Source of the DNA: Ornatilinea sp.
Lineage (GTDB): Bacteria > Chloroflexota > Anaerolineae > Anaerolineales > Anaerolineaceae
Direction of reading: 5' to 3'
DNA length: 58,825 nt
Assembly (NCBI GenBank): GCA_018433975.1
Contig: JAHDQE010000079.1
Coordinates: 1 to 58,825, forward strand
Each line of letters starts with the position of its first letter. Within the stretch, counting starts at the first letter, position 1. The notes under the pieces were generated by a model that saw nothing but the letters and a program-made list of their open reading frames with translations, searched no databases and was not told the DNA's origin. Positions 35,809-44,805 of the stretch are shown here, in pieces. The translations under genes were made by a program, and so were the position numbers.

Positions 35809-38800
35809 TTACGAGGTTGGGCTCGGGACCGGCGTTTCAGTAAGGGTAGGCTCGGGCGTCTCGGCTGTTGGCTGCTGGGTTTTAGTAGGTGTCAAAGTTT
35901 CAGTCGGTGTAGAAGTTGGCGGCGGAGTTTGGGTTGGCGTACTGGTCTGAGTAGGGGTGGGAGTAATGGTTGGCGTGGGCGTAGGAACCTGAATATTCAG
36001 ACGGATCCGGCGTTCCGCATAAGTACCATTTGTACTGGTTAAATAAATGCGCAGAGTAACGGTCCCGGCCTTAACGCCTTCCAGATCCCAGGTATAGATA
36101 CGTTCTGGCTGTGTGTAGCGATTGCTGTTGCTGTCCACCAGCACTTTCCAGTCCACCGGGTCATTTCCCCGTCCAAATTCAAGCCGGAATTTCTTATAAT
36201 TATCAGTCGCATTCACCAACGCATAAATATCCAGCGGAGAAGTGGTAATCACCTGGCCATCGCTGATACCCGCAAAGAGAATCTCTGGCCGCGGGTCATT
36301 CTCATCACATTCTCTTTTTGGTGTAAAGAAAATCTCGTCGGTAAACCCCATACTTTCGGCCCAGGCCTGACCCTGGCTTGTTTCTCGGATCCATTCTTTG
36401 GCCGATGAATCTTCAACATTCAAAGCAAAAACTTCTTTAGCAAAATCTGAACAGTATGAGGACACCTTTAAACCTGTCCAGGTATCCACCATAACCTTTT
36501 TCCACAAATCATCTTCTTTGGGAAGCGGAAGCTGGTCAGCAGCAAAGAATTCTCCCCGTTGTGAGGGGCACCATTCGGAAGGCTCGGTGCCTGAAACTTC
36601 ACAGATTACCCGCTCCACAATCCCGGCCGGGCGAGTGAACGGACTGGGGTTTCCACCTGTCAACTCTTGAATAGCATATTGCATAAATTCATTCCAGATG
36701 GGCGCCGCGCCGGAAAGACCGGTAGTGTTCTCCATAGGGGTATAGTCAGCATTTCCTACCCAAACCCCAACCGCGATATCGGGCGTGTATCCCAATGTCC
36801 AGTTATCCCGAAAGTCATTGGTCGTGCCTGTTTTAGCAGCAACTGTGAATGGCAAATTCAACAATGAATTTGCGCCAAACATGGGCGTCCGAGCCGTATT
36901 ATCGGACAGAATTGAATTGATCAAAAAAGCATGCTCAGACCGGATAACCTGCTCCCCCGTCGGCTTCTCCCGTTCATAAACAACATTACCTTGAAAATCT
37001 ACAATTTTCGTGATGGCTGCGGGCTCAACTCGTCTGCCGCTGTTGGCAAATGTGGAATAAGCTGAAGTCAGGTCAATCAGCCTCACATCGCCCCCTCCCA
37101 GAGTCAGAGAGAGCCCATAGTCTTCTCGCGTCAGTGTTGTAATGCCCATCCGCTCCGCAAATTTGATCAGGCCCTCTTCCTGAGGTGTACTCGGATCGTC
37201 ATAAATCCCCACGAAATTCAGTGTTTTTACCGCGGGAATATTAAAGGAATTGGCTAAAGCCGCCCGAACGGTAACCGGGCCATGAAAACGTTCATCATAA
37301 TTCACAGGTTCATACGGCGGGCTGGGATCATCCGGATCACCCGACGGCGGAAATTCACTGGGGACATCCCAAATCAACGTAGCCGGAGTCCAACCTTTCT
37401 CAAAAGCAGCTGTGTAAGTCAATGGTTTTATGGACGAGCCGGGCTGGCGTGGACTGACGGCCATATTCACCTGACCGGAAATTTCTTCATTATAAAAATC
37501 TGCTGAGCCTACCATCGCCAGAATTTCGCCTGTGCTCGGCTGAATTGCGACCAGAGCCCCATCCGTAACATTTCGGTCCGCAAGGATTCCCACCTGGTCT
37601 GCCACAATTTCCTGAGCACGCTCTTGAAGATCAGGGTCCAGAGTGGTGTAAACGGTAAAACCGGAACGGTAAATTGTCTGGGCGTCATACTGTTCTTCCA
37701 AAACAGATCGAACATAATTGACCCAATGTGGATACCGCATCGTGCCCTGATTCAATTCAAATGCATAGTCTTGAATCTCCTCCGCCGCGGTGGCAGCCGC
37801 AACCGCATCCACACAGACCGGTTGAGGGCTGTTTGACACGGTAATACAGCCTTCTTCTTTATTGATTTGATACATCAACAGCAAAACCTGCTGATGTCTC
37901 CGCAATGTCTCTTCCCGGTTTGTAAAAATATCGTAAACGGAAGGAGCCTGTGGCAGACCTGCCAAAAAAGAGGCTTGAGCAAGGGTAAGCTTATCCGCCG
38001 TGGTATTAAAATAGGTTTCAGCGGCTGCTTCAATTCCGTACGACCGATTCCCATAAAAACTTTCATTCAAATAGAGTTCCAGAATTTCATCTTTACTGTA
38101 ACGCCGCGTAATTTCAGCCGCCAGAATAATCTCCCGTGACTTTCTTTCGTAACTGGTTTCAATTCTTTCGGAAGGCGTGAACAATAGATTTCGGGCGAGT
38201 TGCTGGGTGATCGTAGATGCGCCCGACACGACCTCCTGAGAGGTGTAGTTCTGCCACAATGCCCGCGCGATGGCAACAGGGTCATATCCGGGGTGATTGT
38301 AAAATTCTTTATCCTCAGTGGCAATAGTCGCCGCTACAACGTATGGAGAGACTTTATCCAGAGAAACATAAGTCCGACGGCCCGCGTTGGGGTCCAGAAT
38401 CTCATACAGGGTATTCCCATTCCGGTCCAAAATGCGGGTGGTCTCAAACTGAGATGCTCGCAGACGCAGATCTTCCACGTCCGGCAGATCCTGTGCGATG
38501 GAGAAATATTTATAAACCGCAAAAGAACCCGCAATAGCTATCATCAAAATAATCGCAAACAGGAAAACAATTCCTGATTTCAAGAGACAGCCCATTGTGC
38601 GTTTTACTCCATTATTCCCATTTTTCTTCACCGGGGGAGAAGCGGGGGGTGGCGGAGGAGAATAAGGACGGGTCGGTGCGGGTCGTGTTTGAGAAAATCG
38701 GGTTCCGTCATGATACGCCGCCGGCGTAACACGGGTCGCATCCTGATCAACACGTGATACGCGGTTTGGAAGGGATGCAGAACTTCCTTTGGGTGGAGGA

Positions 38801-39285
38801 ACATGGACAGGCCTGCCAGCGCCCTGTATGATGGCAGGTCGCGTCTGGCCCGATCCAACATTTGAACCGGTATGAACCGCTCGGGTAGGCTGCTGAGAAG
38901 ACGGGGTGGGTGTTTTTCCCTCGTCTGGCACATCAAACCAACCCCCTGTCTGCTCGGATGGTCCAGCAGAAGATAATGCTCCCGATCCAGTGTCTCCCTC
39001 TCCATGCCAATCGGCAGTAGCATCAACCTCTTCAGAGGGCCGTTTATCGGTGGAATTTTCCTCTTCCGGCACAAACCACCCCATCGTTGAGTTCATTTTC
39101 TCCTCTGGAGTGAGCTTTTTACCCGGTTGAATGGGCGGAATAGTATCCTCTTCACTACTGGCTATCAGGCGTCGCATCCGCTCCGCGGGTGGTTCCTTTG
39201 GTTTTCCGGCTTTATTTTCGGGATTCACGCCAGATTGTTCTTCTTTATTCTGGGACGCATTATTATCCAATTCTTTTTCCTTCAT
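35809..39285 (-). CDS. Class A penicillin-binding protein (PBP1A type) with long cytoplasmic N-terminus
   Basis: The protein of about 1158 residues builds peptidoglycan. Residues 1-225 are hydrophilic, low-complexity and rich in Ser, Pro, Gly and Glu. A membrane helix follows (KSGIVFLFAIILMIAIAGSF), then a GT51 transglycosylase domain with TEDKEFYNHPGYD and STITQQLARN, and a transpeptidase domain with SSIKP (SxxK), NSFNIP (SxN) and AKTGTTNDF (KTG). The C-terminus has an Ig-like domain (about residues 1000-1100) and a tail rich in Thr-Pro repeats. ATG at 39285 with AGGG eight bases upstream is preferred to the GTG at 39294. The long cytoplasmic part could bind division or regulatory partners; this is inference. 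Confidence 0.93.
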   Translation of the reverse strand: MKEKELDNNASQNKEEQSGVNPENKAGKPKEPPAERMRRLIASSEEDTIPPIQPGKKLTPEEKMNSTMGWFVPEEENSTDKRPSEEVDATADWHGEGDTGSGALSSAGPSEQTGGWFDVPDEGKTPTPSSQQPTRAVHTGSNVGSGQTRPAIIQGAGRPVHVPPPKGSSASLPNRVSRVDQDATRVTPAAYHDGTRFSQTRPAPTRPYSPPPPPASPPVKKNGNNGVKRTMGCLLKSGIVFLFAIILMIAIAGSFAVYKYFSIAQDLPDVEDLRLRASQFETTRILDRNGNTLYEILDPNAGRRTYVSLDKVSPYVVAATIATEDKEFYNHPGYDPVAIARALWQNYTSQEVVSGASTITQQLARNLLFTPSERIETSYERKSREIILAAEITRRYSKDEILELYLNESFYGNRSYGIEAAAETYFNTTADKLTLAQASFLAGLPQAPSVYDIFTNREETLRRHQQVLLLMYQINKEEGCITVSNSPQPVCVDAVAAATAAEEIQDYAFELNQGTMRYPHWVNYVRSVLEEQYDAQTIYRSGFTVYTTLDPDLQERAQEIVADQVGILADRNVTDGALVAIQPSTGEILAMVGSADFYNEEISGQVNMAVSPRQPGSSIKPLTYTAAFEKGWTPATLIWDVPSEFPPSGDPDDPSPPYEPVNYDERFHGPVTVRAALANSFNIPAVKTLNFVGIYDDPSTPQEEGLIKFAERMGITTLTREDYGLSLTLGGGDVRLIDLTSAYSTFANSGRRVEPAAITKIVDFQGNVVYEREKPTGEQVIRSEHAFLINSILSDNTARTPMFGANSLLNLPFTVAAKTGTTNDFRDNWTLGYTPDIAVGVWVGNADYTPMENTTGLSGAAPIWNEFMQYAIQELTGGNPSPFTRPAGIVERVICEVSGTEPSEWCPSQRGEFFAADQLPLPKEDDLWKKVMVDTWTGLKVSSYCSDFAKEVFALNVEDSSAKEWIRETSQGQAWAESMGFTDEIFFTPKRECDENDPRPEILFAGISDGQVITTSPLDIYALVNATDNYKKFRLEFGRGNDPVDWKVLVDSNSNRYTQPERIYTWDLEGVKAGTVTLRIYLTSTNGTYAERRIRLNIQVPTPTPTITPTPTQTSTPTQTPPPTSTPTETLTPTKTQQPTAETPEPTLTETPVPSPTS

Positions 39286-39338
39286 AACGGACACCCTAAT
39301 CGTATCAGCAATAAATAATATAACCAGAATTTATCTTA

Positions 39339-39347
39339 ATTCTAGCA
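39339..39347 (-). promoter_or_regulatory. Extended -10 promoter candidate for the PBP gene
   Basis: On the minus strand the element TGCTAGAAT, an extended -10 (TG-n-TAGAAT), lies about 55 bases upstream of the PBP start. No good -35 box is visible, which is usual for extended -10 promoters. Confidence 0.4.
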
Positions 39348-39437
39348 TAATTCAAAAATGGTCTTGATCGGGTAATTATACGCCCGGCCTCAAAATATCG
39401 GTGCAAGATTTACACCCTGCACAATTTGAGCAATAAT

Positions 39438-39466
39438 TTGATTTATTCACTCACAGACCGTAAAAT
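39438..39466 (+). promoter_or_regulatory. Promoter candidate giving a leaderless glycosidase mRNA
   Basis: TTGATT (39438-39443) and TAAAAT (39461-39466) are 17 bases apart. The ATG of the glycosidase is at 39473, exactly where transcription would start, and no ribosome-binding site precedes it. Confidence 0.5.
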
Positions 39467-39472
39467 AAAAAT

Positions 39473-41842
39473 ATGAGAACCTGGAATTTAAGTACGAAGG
39501 ATCCACTGTTCCTCAATCTGGCCGCTGACATGAGATTAAGCAGCCCTTCTTACATCAACGACCAGATCTGGCAAGTCAACCCTGGGGAAGGGAACCCTCC
39601 GGCTCTTGCGGTCGAAACAACCTATGGCCTTCGTGCTCGCAATATGCGGTTTTTTCCTCGTTTTCTCCATCAAGGTCAGGATATTATCGCGCCGCACCGA
39701 TTTTTTCAATCCCCCCGTTTGACAACTTTCTTCCCCAACTACCTTTCGTTTTCTTTCTCTCCTTTTGAAGCACTCCAGGTCCAAGCGGATTACTGGGTTC
39801 CTAAATCTCAAGTAATCGCCGGAAGGTTTATTTTCCAGAACCAGACCGCAGAAGATCTTGATTTTCTGTTCGAATGGGTTGGCCTCCTGGACCCCATGCC
39901 CAATGGCGAAAGCATGCACTGCGAATCCCATGGAATGATCCATATCCTACAAGGAAAAACCAGTGACCTGGTACCCGTTTGCGTCCTGACGGGCGGCCCG
40001 GAACCGGGAATTGGGCCATACCCTGCCCTCTCTAAACAATGCCATCTTTCAGCAGGAGCAGACTGGCAGTGCTATTGGGCCCTGGCGGCATTGCAAAACC
40101 AGGAGGACTCCCTGGCAATGGCTCGCCAGGCTACAGCCCACAACTGGGAAGCAGAAACAGCCCGAATCGAGTTGGAAAATCATCGTCAAATGATGGAGAT
40201 CACCACCGGTAACCCGGATTGGGATGCCTGCTTCGCGTTCACGCAAAAAGCGGCTTACAGCTTGTTTCTCCACCATAAAGGCGAGCTACCGCACCCCTCA
40301 TTTGTACTTACTCGGCAGCCGGATCAGGGATATGCCATGCGGGATAATGGCAGTGATCTTCCATATTCATGGAGCGGGCAGACCACACTGAACGCTTATT
40401 ATCTTTCCAGCCTGCTGCTTCCAGGTGGTGTGGAATTAATAAAAGGCGTTGTGGATAATTTTTTCAGCGTTCAAACCGAAGGAGGCAGCATTGATTGGAA
40501 ACCCGGGTTGGGTGGACAGCGTTCTCATCAGTTAGCGCAGCCTCTTCTGGCCGTTCTGGCGCTTAAAGTATTTGAATATACACAGGACAAGACCTGGTTA
40601 TTGTCCATATACCCCAACCTGCTGGCATTCTTAAAAACCTGGTTTTCCAAAGAACATGACCGGGACGAAGACGGTTATCCTGAATGGGATAACCCTATTC
40701 AAACCGGCCTGGAAGAAAGCCCAATTTATGATCATTGGAATCATGAATCGGAAGGGATCTCAATCTCTTCATTGGAAGCTCCGTCTTTAGCAGCTTTCTT
40801 GTACCGTGAATGCACTGCGCTCGAAAAAATTGCCATACTCTTAAAACAGGAGCAGGATCAAGAGTGGCTTCATTTGAAGATGGATTCACTGCACATACTG
40901 CTCTCAGAATCGTGGAACAGCCGAGAAAAAATTTTCCGTTACCGAGATTTTGAAAGCCATTCTACAAAAAAAGGCCTCTTACTGCGAAACGTAAAAGGGG
41001 AACATGAAGTCGCCTTTCGCAGAACTTTCAAATCTCCGCAACGTCTGAATTTCATTTTCGAATTTCAAAACAAGACAACCCGTCCCATCACCATAAAAAT
41101 CAATGGGGTGAATGAAACTGCTCCCCTGTGTGAAAGAATTGCCGCCAACCAGCTTATCTGGGCCAATGATACCGCTCGTTGCACCAGCGCCCATCTTTTC
41201 ACAGGACTGCAAAAAATTGAAATTTCCGGATTGTATAAAAACGACCTCTGTCGTATCAGTACAACAGATTATTCAAAAGAAGATATCAGTCTGTTGCTGC
41301 CGCTCTGGGCCGGCGCGCTTGAGCCGGACCAGGCACGGACCCTGATTGAGAAAAGGCTGCTTCCCCATTTCATCAAAAAACACGGCATCCCCATCAGTCC
41401 GGATCGGAAAAATCACCCTAAAAACACGGAAAAAGTTTCACTTCTCTGGAATCATTTAATTGGAGAAGGTTTATTAAATTACGGATATAATAAAGAGGCG
41501 GCAAAATTAGTAATTCACTTAATGAATGCCGTAGTGGATTCCTTAAAAGCGCACCACTCTTTCCAACAATATTACAACGCGTACCAAAGCAATACTTCTG
41601 GTGAACGCAACAACCTGGAAGGGTTGGCCCCGGTTGGATTATTTTTAAAAACTTTGGGGCTTAAAAAATTGACCCGGGAGGAAATTATCCTTGAAAGCAA
41701 TAACCCTTACCCCTGGACGGTTGCTGTCGCATTTCAGGGTGTAAAAATTACCTTCCACAAGAAAGAAACACGGATCACGTTTCCATCCGGTCAGACCGTT
41801 ACCGTCAAGGGCCCCGGCCCTCATCGGATTATTTGGGCTTAG
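39473..41842 (+). CDS. GH63-like (alpha/alpha)6-barrel glycoside hydrolase
   Basis: The 789-residue protein lacks a signal peptide. Its N-terminal 230 residues look like a beta-sandwich domain, followed by an alpha-helical catalytic part with AYSLFLHHKGELPHPSFVLTRQPDQGY, DRDEDGYPEWDN near residue 400 and DHWNHESEGISISSLEAPSL near 425, the pattern of GH63/GH37-type alpha-glucosidases and related mannosylglycerate or glucosylglycerate hydrolases. A small inserted beta domain (about 510-580) interrupts the barrel. The product would act in the cytoplasm on a glucoside such as a compatible solute or storage glycan. It is the first gene of an operon with two DarA-like genes. Its exact substrate is not known. 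Confidence 0.75.
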   Translation: MRTWNLSTKDPLFLNLAADMRLSSPSYINDQIWQVNPGEGNPPALAVETTYGLRARNMRFFPRFLHQGQDIIAPHRFFQSPRLTTFFPNYLSFSFSPFEALQVQADYWVPKSQVIAGRFIFQNQTAEDLDFLFEWVGLLDPMPNGESMHCESHGMIHILQGKTSDLVPVCVLTGGPEPGIGPYPALSKQCHLSAGADWQCYWALAALQNQEDSLAMARQATAHNWEAETARIELENHRQMMEITTGNPDWDACFAFTQKAAYSLFLHHKGELPHPSFVLTRQPDQGYAMRDNGSDLPYSWSGQTTLNAYYLSSLLLPGGVELIKGVVDNFFSVQTEGGSIDWKPGLGGQRSHQLAQPLLAVLALKVFEYTQDKTWLLSIYPNLLAFLKTWFSKEHDRDEDGYPEWDNPIQTGLEESPIYDHWNHESEGISISSLEAPSLAAFLYRECTALEKIAILLKQEQDQEWLHLKMDSLHILLSESWNSREKIFRYRDFESHSTKKGLLLRNVKGEHEVAFRRTFKSPQRLNFIFEFQNKTTRPITIKINGVNETAPLCERIAANQLIWANDTARCTSAHLFTGLQKIEISGLYKNDLCRISTTDYSKEDISLLLPLWAGALEPDQARTLIEKRLLPHFIKKHGIPISPDRKNHPKNTEKVSLLWNHLIGEGLLNYGYNKEAAKLVIHLMNAVVDSLKAHHSFQQYYNAYQSNTSGERNNLEGLAPVGLFLKTLGLKKLTREEIILESNNPYPWTVAVAFQGVKITFHKKETRITFPSGQTVTVKGPGPHRIIWA

Positions 41843-41869
41843 AAAGGAAATTTGAAAGGAGGTCGTTGG

Positions 41870-42214
41870 ATGGCTATGGAAAATACCGAGAAAAATTTCC
41901 TGTTAATTGCTGTGGTCCAGTCTCAGGATGCTGATGAAGCTTTCGATGCATTGAAGGAGCATATTTCTTCGGTTCATAAATTGCCCAGCGTTGGGGCATT
42001 TTTAGGTAACCAGAATGCTACTTTTTTGATCGCATTACCCAAAAACCAGCAGCATATTGCCTTGAATGCACTAAAAGAAACCTGCCGCAGGCGTGTGGAA
42101 TATATTGCTGTTCCATTGGAAAACGCACCGTTTCCACTCCCCAACCCGACTCCGGTTACGGTGGGCGGAGCACTTGTGTTTGGATTAGATATTGAATATT
42201 ATGAGGAGGTTTGA
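41870..42214 (+). CDS. DarA/PstA-like PII-family protein A (DUF970)
   Basis: The 114-residue protein has the ferredoxin-like fold of the cyclic-di-AMP receptor family DarA/PstA: FLLIAVVQSQDADEAFDAL, then KLPSVGAFLGNQNATFLIAL in place of TKLATTGGFLRxGNTT, and the C-terminal strand PVTVGGALVFGLDIEYYEE matching the family's VEVGGATVFVxxVD. The ligand-loop TGGFLR is not conserved, so cyclic-di-AMP binding is uncertain. The long frame opens at a TTG (41852), but ATG at 41870 with AAAGGAGG upstream is the better start. It begins 27 bases after the glycosidase and overlaps nothing; the second copy follows one base after its stop. Confidence 0.8.
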   Translation: MAMENTEKNFLLIAVVQSQDADEAFDALKEHISSVHKLPSVGAFLGNQNATFLIALPKNQQHIALNALKETCRRRVEYIAVPLENAPFPLPNPTPVTVGGALVFGLDIEYYEEV

Positions 42215-42215
42215 G

Positions 42216-42482
42216 ATGAAATTGGTTACTGCAATTATCAGAGATACCGACAATGAAGCCATTTCTCAAGCTTTAACTTCAGCGGGATTTGGAGTAACTT
42301 GCATTGCCTCCACCGGTGGATTCTTGCGACATGGGCAAAAAACGCTTTTGATCGGTCTGGAAGATCACCAGGTCCAAAACGCATTGGAAATTATTCGTAA
42401 GAACTGTACCCAACCCAGCGAATCCGATTCGCGCCAATCGGTTATCTTTGTCCTGAATGTGGTGGAACAAACTAAATTCTAG
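42216..42482 (+). CDS. DarA/PstA-like PII-family protein B (DUF970)
   Basis: The 88-residue protein starts MKLVTAIIRDTDNEAISQAL and keeps the family core ASTGGFLRHGQKTLLIGL near residue 28, close to the cyclic-di-AMP-binding loop of DarA, with Gln replacing Asn in the GN motif. The C-terminal strand is QSVIFVLNVVEQ. ATG at 42216 has AGGAGG six bases upstream; the TTG at 42192 is not needed. It follows protein A after one base, so the two are probably co-translated and may form hetero-oligomers. PII proteins are trimers that sense ligands and regulate enzymes or transporters. A regulatory role towards the adjacent glycosidase or the DUF4013 protein is guessed only from location. Confidence 0.82.
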   Translation: MKLVTAIIRDTDNEAISQALTSAGFGVTCIASTGGFLRHGQKTLLIGLEDHQVQNALEIIRKNCTQPSESDSRQSVIFVLNVVEQTKF

Positions 42483-42681
42483 GTCACTGTAAGGTTAATC
42501 TTATTCGACAATCTTGTCATTTAAAAAATTAAAAGCTAGTACAATTCTTATATAAAATTAATTTTCTTTTATAATTATATTATTGGGATTACTTAGCAAA
42601 ATTATCCCTCAAATGGAATTGTGTATTTTAACCTGCTTTTTTAAATCATTAAACACAACAGGATAGATAAGGAGATTTAAA

Positions 42682-43362
42682 ATGGAATTCGGCCTTGCAT
42701 TTTCATACGTTTTTGAGGATACAGATTGGTTTAAAAAAATCGCACTGGCAGCTCTCGTAAGTCTTATTCCGCTCGTTGGACAAATTTTTCTGATCGGTTG
42801 GGCCTTAGAAATCACCCGGCGTGTGATCAGAAACGATTCCACACCCTTGCCGGATCTTGATTTTGGCGAAAACCTTGGCAAAGGTTTTAAGGCCTTTGTT
42901 GTCGGACTGGTCTATGCTTTGCCAATCTTCGTTTTGATGATTCCGAACTTCATTGCCCCCGTTCTGGTTAATGTTCTCGGTGATGATGCCGGTAATGTAA
43001 TCGCGGTAATCTTCTCAATTTGCAGCAGCATTCTGGTTTTCATTTACTCACTGCTGATGGCCTTCCTGCTTCCTGCTGCCTATGGCCGCGTTGCGGATAC
43101 CGGAAATCTCGGAGATGGCCTCAAAATTGGTGAAGTTTTCAAACTGGTAAAGAAAGCCCCAACCGCTTACCTGATCGTTCTGGTCGGCACCCTTCTTGCA
43201 GGGTTAATTGGACAACTGGGTGTAATCGCCTGTGGTATTGGCGTACTGCTTACTTACACTTATTCAATGGCCATTATGGGACATTTCTGGGGACAGGCAT
43301 ACAAAGAAGCTACTGGCGGCAGGGTCACCAGCGCGGCATCTTTTGAAATTCCGGAACCATAA
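42682..43362 (+). CDS. DUF4013 membrane protein
   Basis: The 226-residue protein begins MEFGLAFSYVFEDTDWFKKI, the DUF4013 hallmark, then LVGQIFLIGWALEITRRVI and DFGENLGKGFKAFVVGLVYALP. It has about five hydrophobic segments, and PAAYGRVADTGNLGDGLKIGEVF in the middle is family-typical. Function is unknown in the family; it is common in Chloroflexota, Firmicutes and archaea. It is preceded by an AT-rich 200-base gap with a TAAGGAGAT ribosome-binding site, so it may have its own promoter, and it is followed by a strong terminator. Confidence 0.85.
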   Translation: MEFGLAFSYVFEDTDWFKKIALAALVSLIPLVGQIFLIGWALEITRRVIRNDSTPLPDLDFGENLGKGFKAFVVGLVYALPIFVLMIPNFIAPVLVNVLGDDAGNVIAVIFSICSSILVFIYSLLMAFLLPAAYGRVADTGNLGDGLKIGEVFKLVKKAPTAYLIVLVGTLLAGLIGQLGVIACGIGVLLTYTYSMAIMGHFWGQAYKEATGGRVTSAASFEIPEP

Positions 43363-43388
43363 ACTCTAGATTTCATAATTAAAACCTG

Positions 43389-43417
43389 ACACCGGCGGAA
43401 TTCCGCCGGTGTTTTTT
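43389..43417. terminator. Bidirectional terminator after DUF4013 and SGNH genes
   Basis: A perfect 24-base palindrome (ACACCGGCGGAA then TTCCGCCGGTGT, 43389-43412) is followed by a T-run to 43417 on the plus strand. It sits between two convergent genes. Confidence 0.88.
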
Positions 43418-43420
43418 GTA

Positions 43421-44629
43421 TCAGTCTTTCCGATTCTCACTCGGTTCAGGCGTTGGCGTTGAAACAGAATCTCCGGGGGTGGAGGTCGGCCAGGGAGTGA
43501 TAACCTGGGTCGATATTGGCGAAATTGGTTGCAAAGTCGCGGTTGGTATCACACTTATCGTATCTTCAAGAGTCGGCGTATTTATTTCAACAGAAGTGGT
43601 TGGACTTATGGTAACTTCAATCTGCGAGTTGTTTTGAGCTTCAAGCAATCCACGCCAGACCGAATCAAGTGCTTTTAACCCGGTAAAGCTCCGTCGATCC
43701 CAGGCCTCCACCGTTAAATGGAAATTATCTCGGGAATAATCAATTCCATCTCCTTCCATTCCCTGAACGGATCGCCAGAAATTCCATAGAGGGAGATCAT
43801 ATTCATAAGCCAGCTTGGCTGTAGCCAGGTTAATACTGTAGTCCCCCTCTACGTTATCCGCTTTGGTCGCCAGAATAGGCACTGCTCCATAATCAATCAC
43901 CTGATCCAAAATTTTACGCAAGTAATCACTATACGTTTGCGAATTACGCCCGGTCCACCCTACCTCCAGGCTGATGAGCACAATACTGGGATTTTGCAGC
44001 CGCAGTTCACATGCCAGCGGCGTTTCCCCTCGCTCGCAGCGTTTTGAATCGGCCCATAAAGGAGACAGTACCGAAGCCCCCGTAAATCCGCCATGAACCG
44101 CCGCACTTTCACGATTAAACGAGCCTTCAAAATATTGGATCGTCTCATTTAAGTACCAATCCTCTTGCGGAAGGGAAGACCACCCCCGGTCATAGACACC
44201 AAAAAAAACGGAGTTGACGCAGTGGCAATCCCCCACTTTGGAAAATGCGTGGGGATTATTCCCTTTTGCCAACCCATTCAGATAAATCTGAACAGCCCGA
44301 TGAGTCACCGTCGGAACAACAGGCCATTCGCGCCACTGTTCAGGCAGCATCCTTAAATCGGGCGTAGCCGTGTAAATTTCAACAGTCGGAGTTGCCGGAG
44401 CCACGGTTTCAACAGAGTTTTCAACCTCGATATCAACCGGAACAATAGATGGCTCAATAGAAACCTGGGGCTCTTTGGGCCTGCCATTTGCATCAGCCTG
44501 GCTCTGTTGAACCGAATCAGTGGACTCATCCAGCAGATTAAGAACCGGGTTTGCCAATCCGCAGCCCAAAAGTCCCAAAACCACCAGAAATGTAACCGGA
44601 ACAAAAAATTTTCTTGGAGGATATTTCAT
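43421..44629 (-). CDS. Lipoprotein, SGNH-hydrolase-like with GDC instead of GDS
   Basis: The protein of about 402 residues has a lipoprotein signal: hydrophobic FVPVTFLVVLGLLGCG with a lipobox Cys near residue 23. A low-complexity Thr/Ser/Glu linker follows. The main domain (about 85-330) has FSKVGDCHCVNSVFFGVYD, AVHGGFTGASVLSPLW, IVLISLEVGWTGRNSQTYSDYL, VPILATKADNVEG and DNFHLTVEAW. This matches the block order of SGNH/GDSL hydrolases, but the nucleophile position in GDS is Cys. The tail has Thr-Pro repeats. It is probably anchored outside the membrane and may be an esterase acting on envelope glycans. ATG at 44629 with GAGG eight bases upstream is preferred to ATG at 44650. Confidence 0.7.
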   Translation of the reverse strand: MKYPPRKFFVPVTFLVVLGLLGCGLANPVLNLLDESTDSVQQSQADANGRPKEPQVSIEPSIVPVDIEVENSVETVAPATPTVEIYTATPDLRMLPEQWREWPVVPTVTHRAVQIYLNGLAKGNNPHAFSKVGDCHCVNSVFFGVYDRGWSSLPQEDWYLNETIQYFEGSFNRESAAVHGGFTGASVLSPLWADSKRCERGETPLACELRLQNPSIVLISLEVGWTGRNSQTYSDYLRKILDQVIDYGAVPILATKADNVEGDYSINLATAKLAYEYDLPLWNFWRSVQGMEGDGIDYSRDNFHLTVEAWDRRSFTGLKALDSVWRGLLEAQNNSQIEVTISPTTSVEINTPTLEDTISVIPTATLQPISPISTQVITPWPTSTPGDSVSTPTPEPSENRKD

Positions 44630-44772
44630 TGATTCTGCCTCAGACCTCATCGGGGAAACTCAAAGTTACAACGCTGCATTTATTTTACAACCAGTTTTTC
44701 ATCACAGGCAACTGAATTTCAAGTACACCAAAAAGCATACACAATTTATTTCATTGAGTTGAACACTCGGCA

Positions 44773-44778
44773 TATAAT
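44773..44778 (+). promoter_or_regulatory. -10 box of the DegV gene
   Basis: A perfect TATAAT is 28 bases upstream of the DegV ATG. The best -35 match (TTCATT or TTTCAT, 17-18 bases upstream) is weak. A good GAGAGGAG ribosome-binding site follows. Confidence 0.6.
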
Positions 44779-44805
44779 AGATTTAATAGAGAGGAGTCGT
44801 AACTC

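Noticed and set aside
38628..39074. A 148-codon minus-strand frame rich in Arg and Pro
   Set aside because: It is an alternative frame of the disordered N-terminal part of the penicillin-binding protein.
42192..42215. Longer TTG start for the second DarA-like protein
   Set aside because: It would overlap the first copy and place the strong AGGAGG inside the coding region; ATG at 42216 is in the right place for that site.
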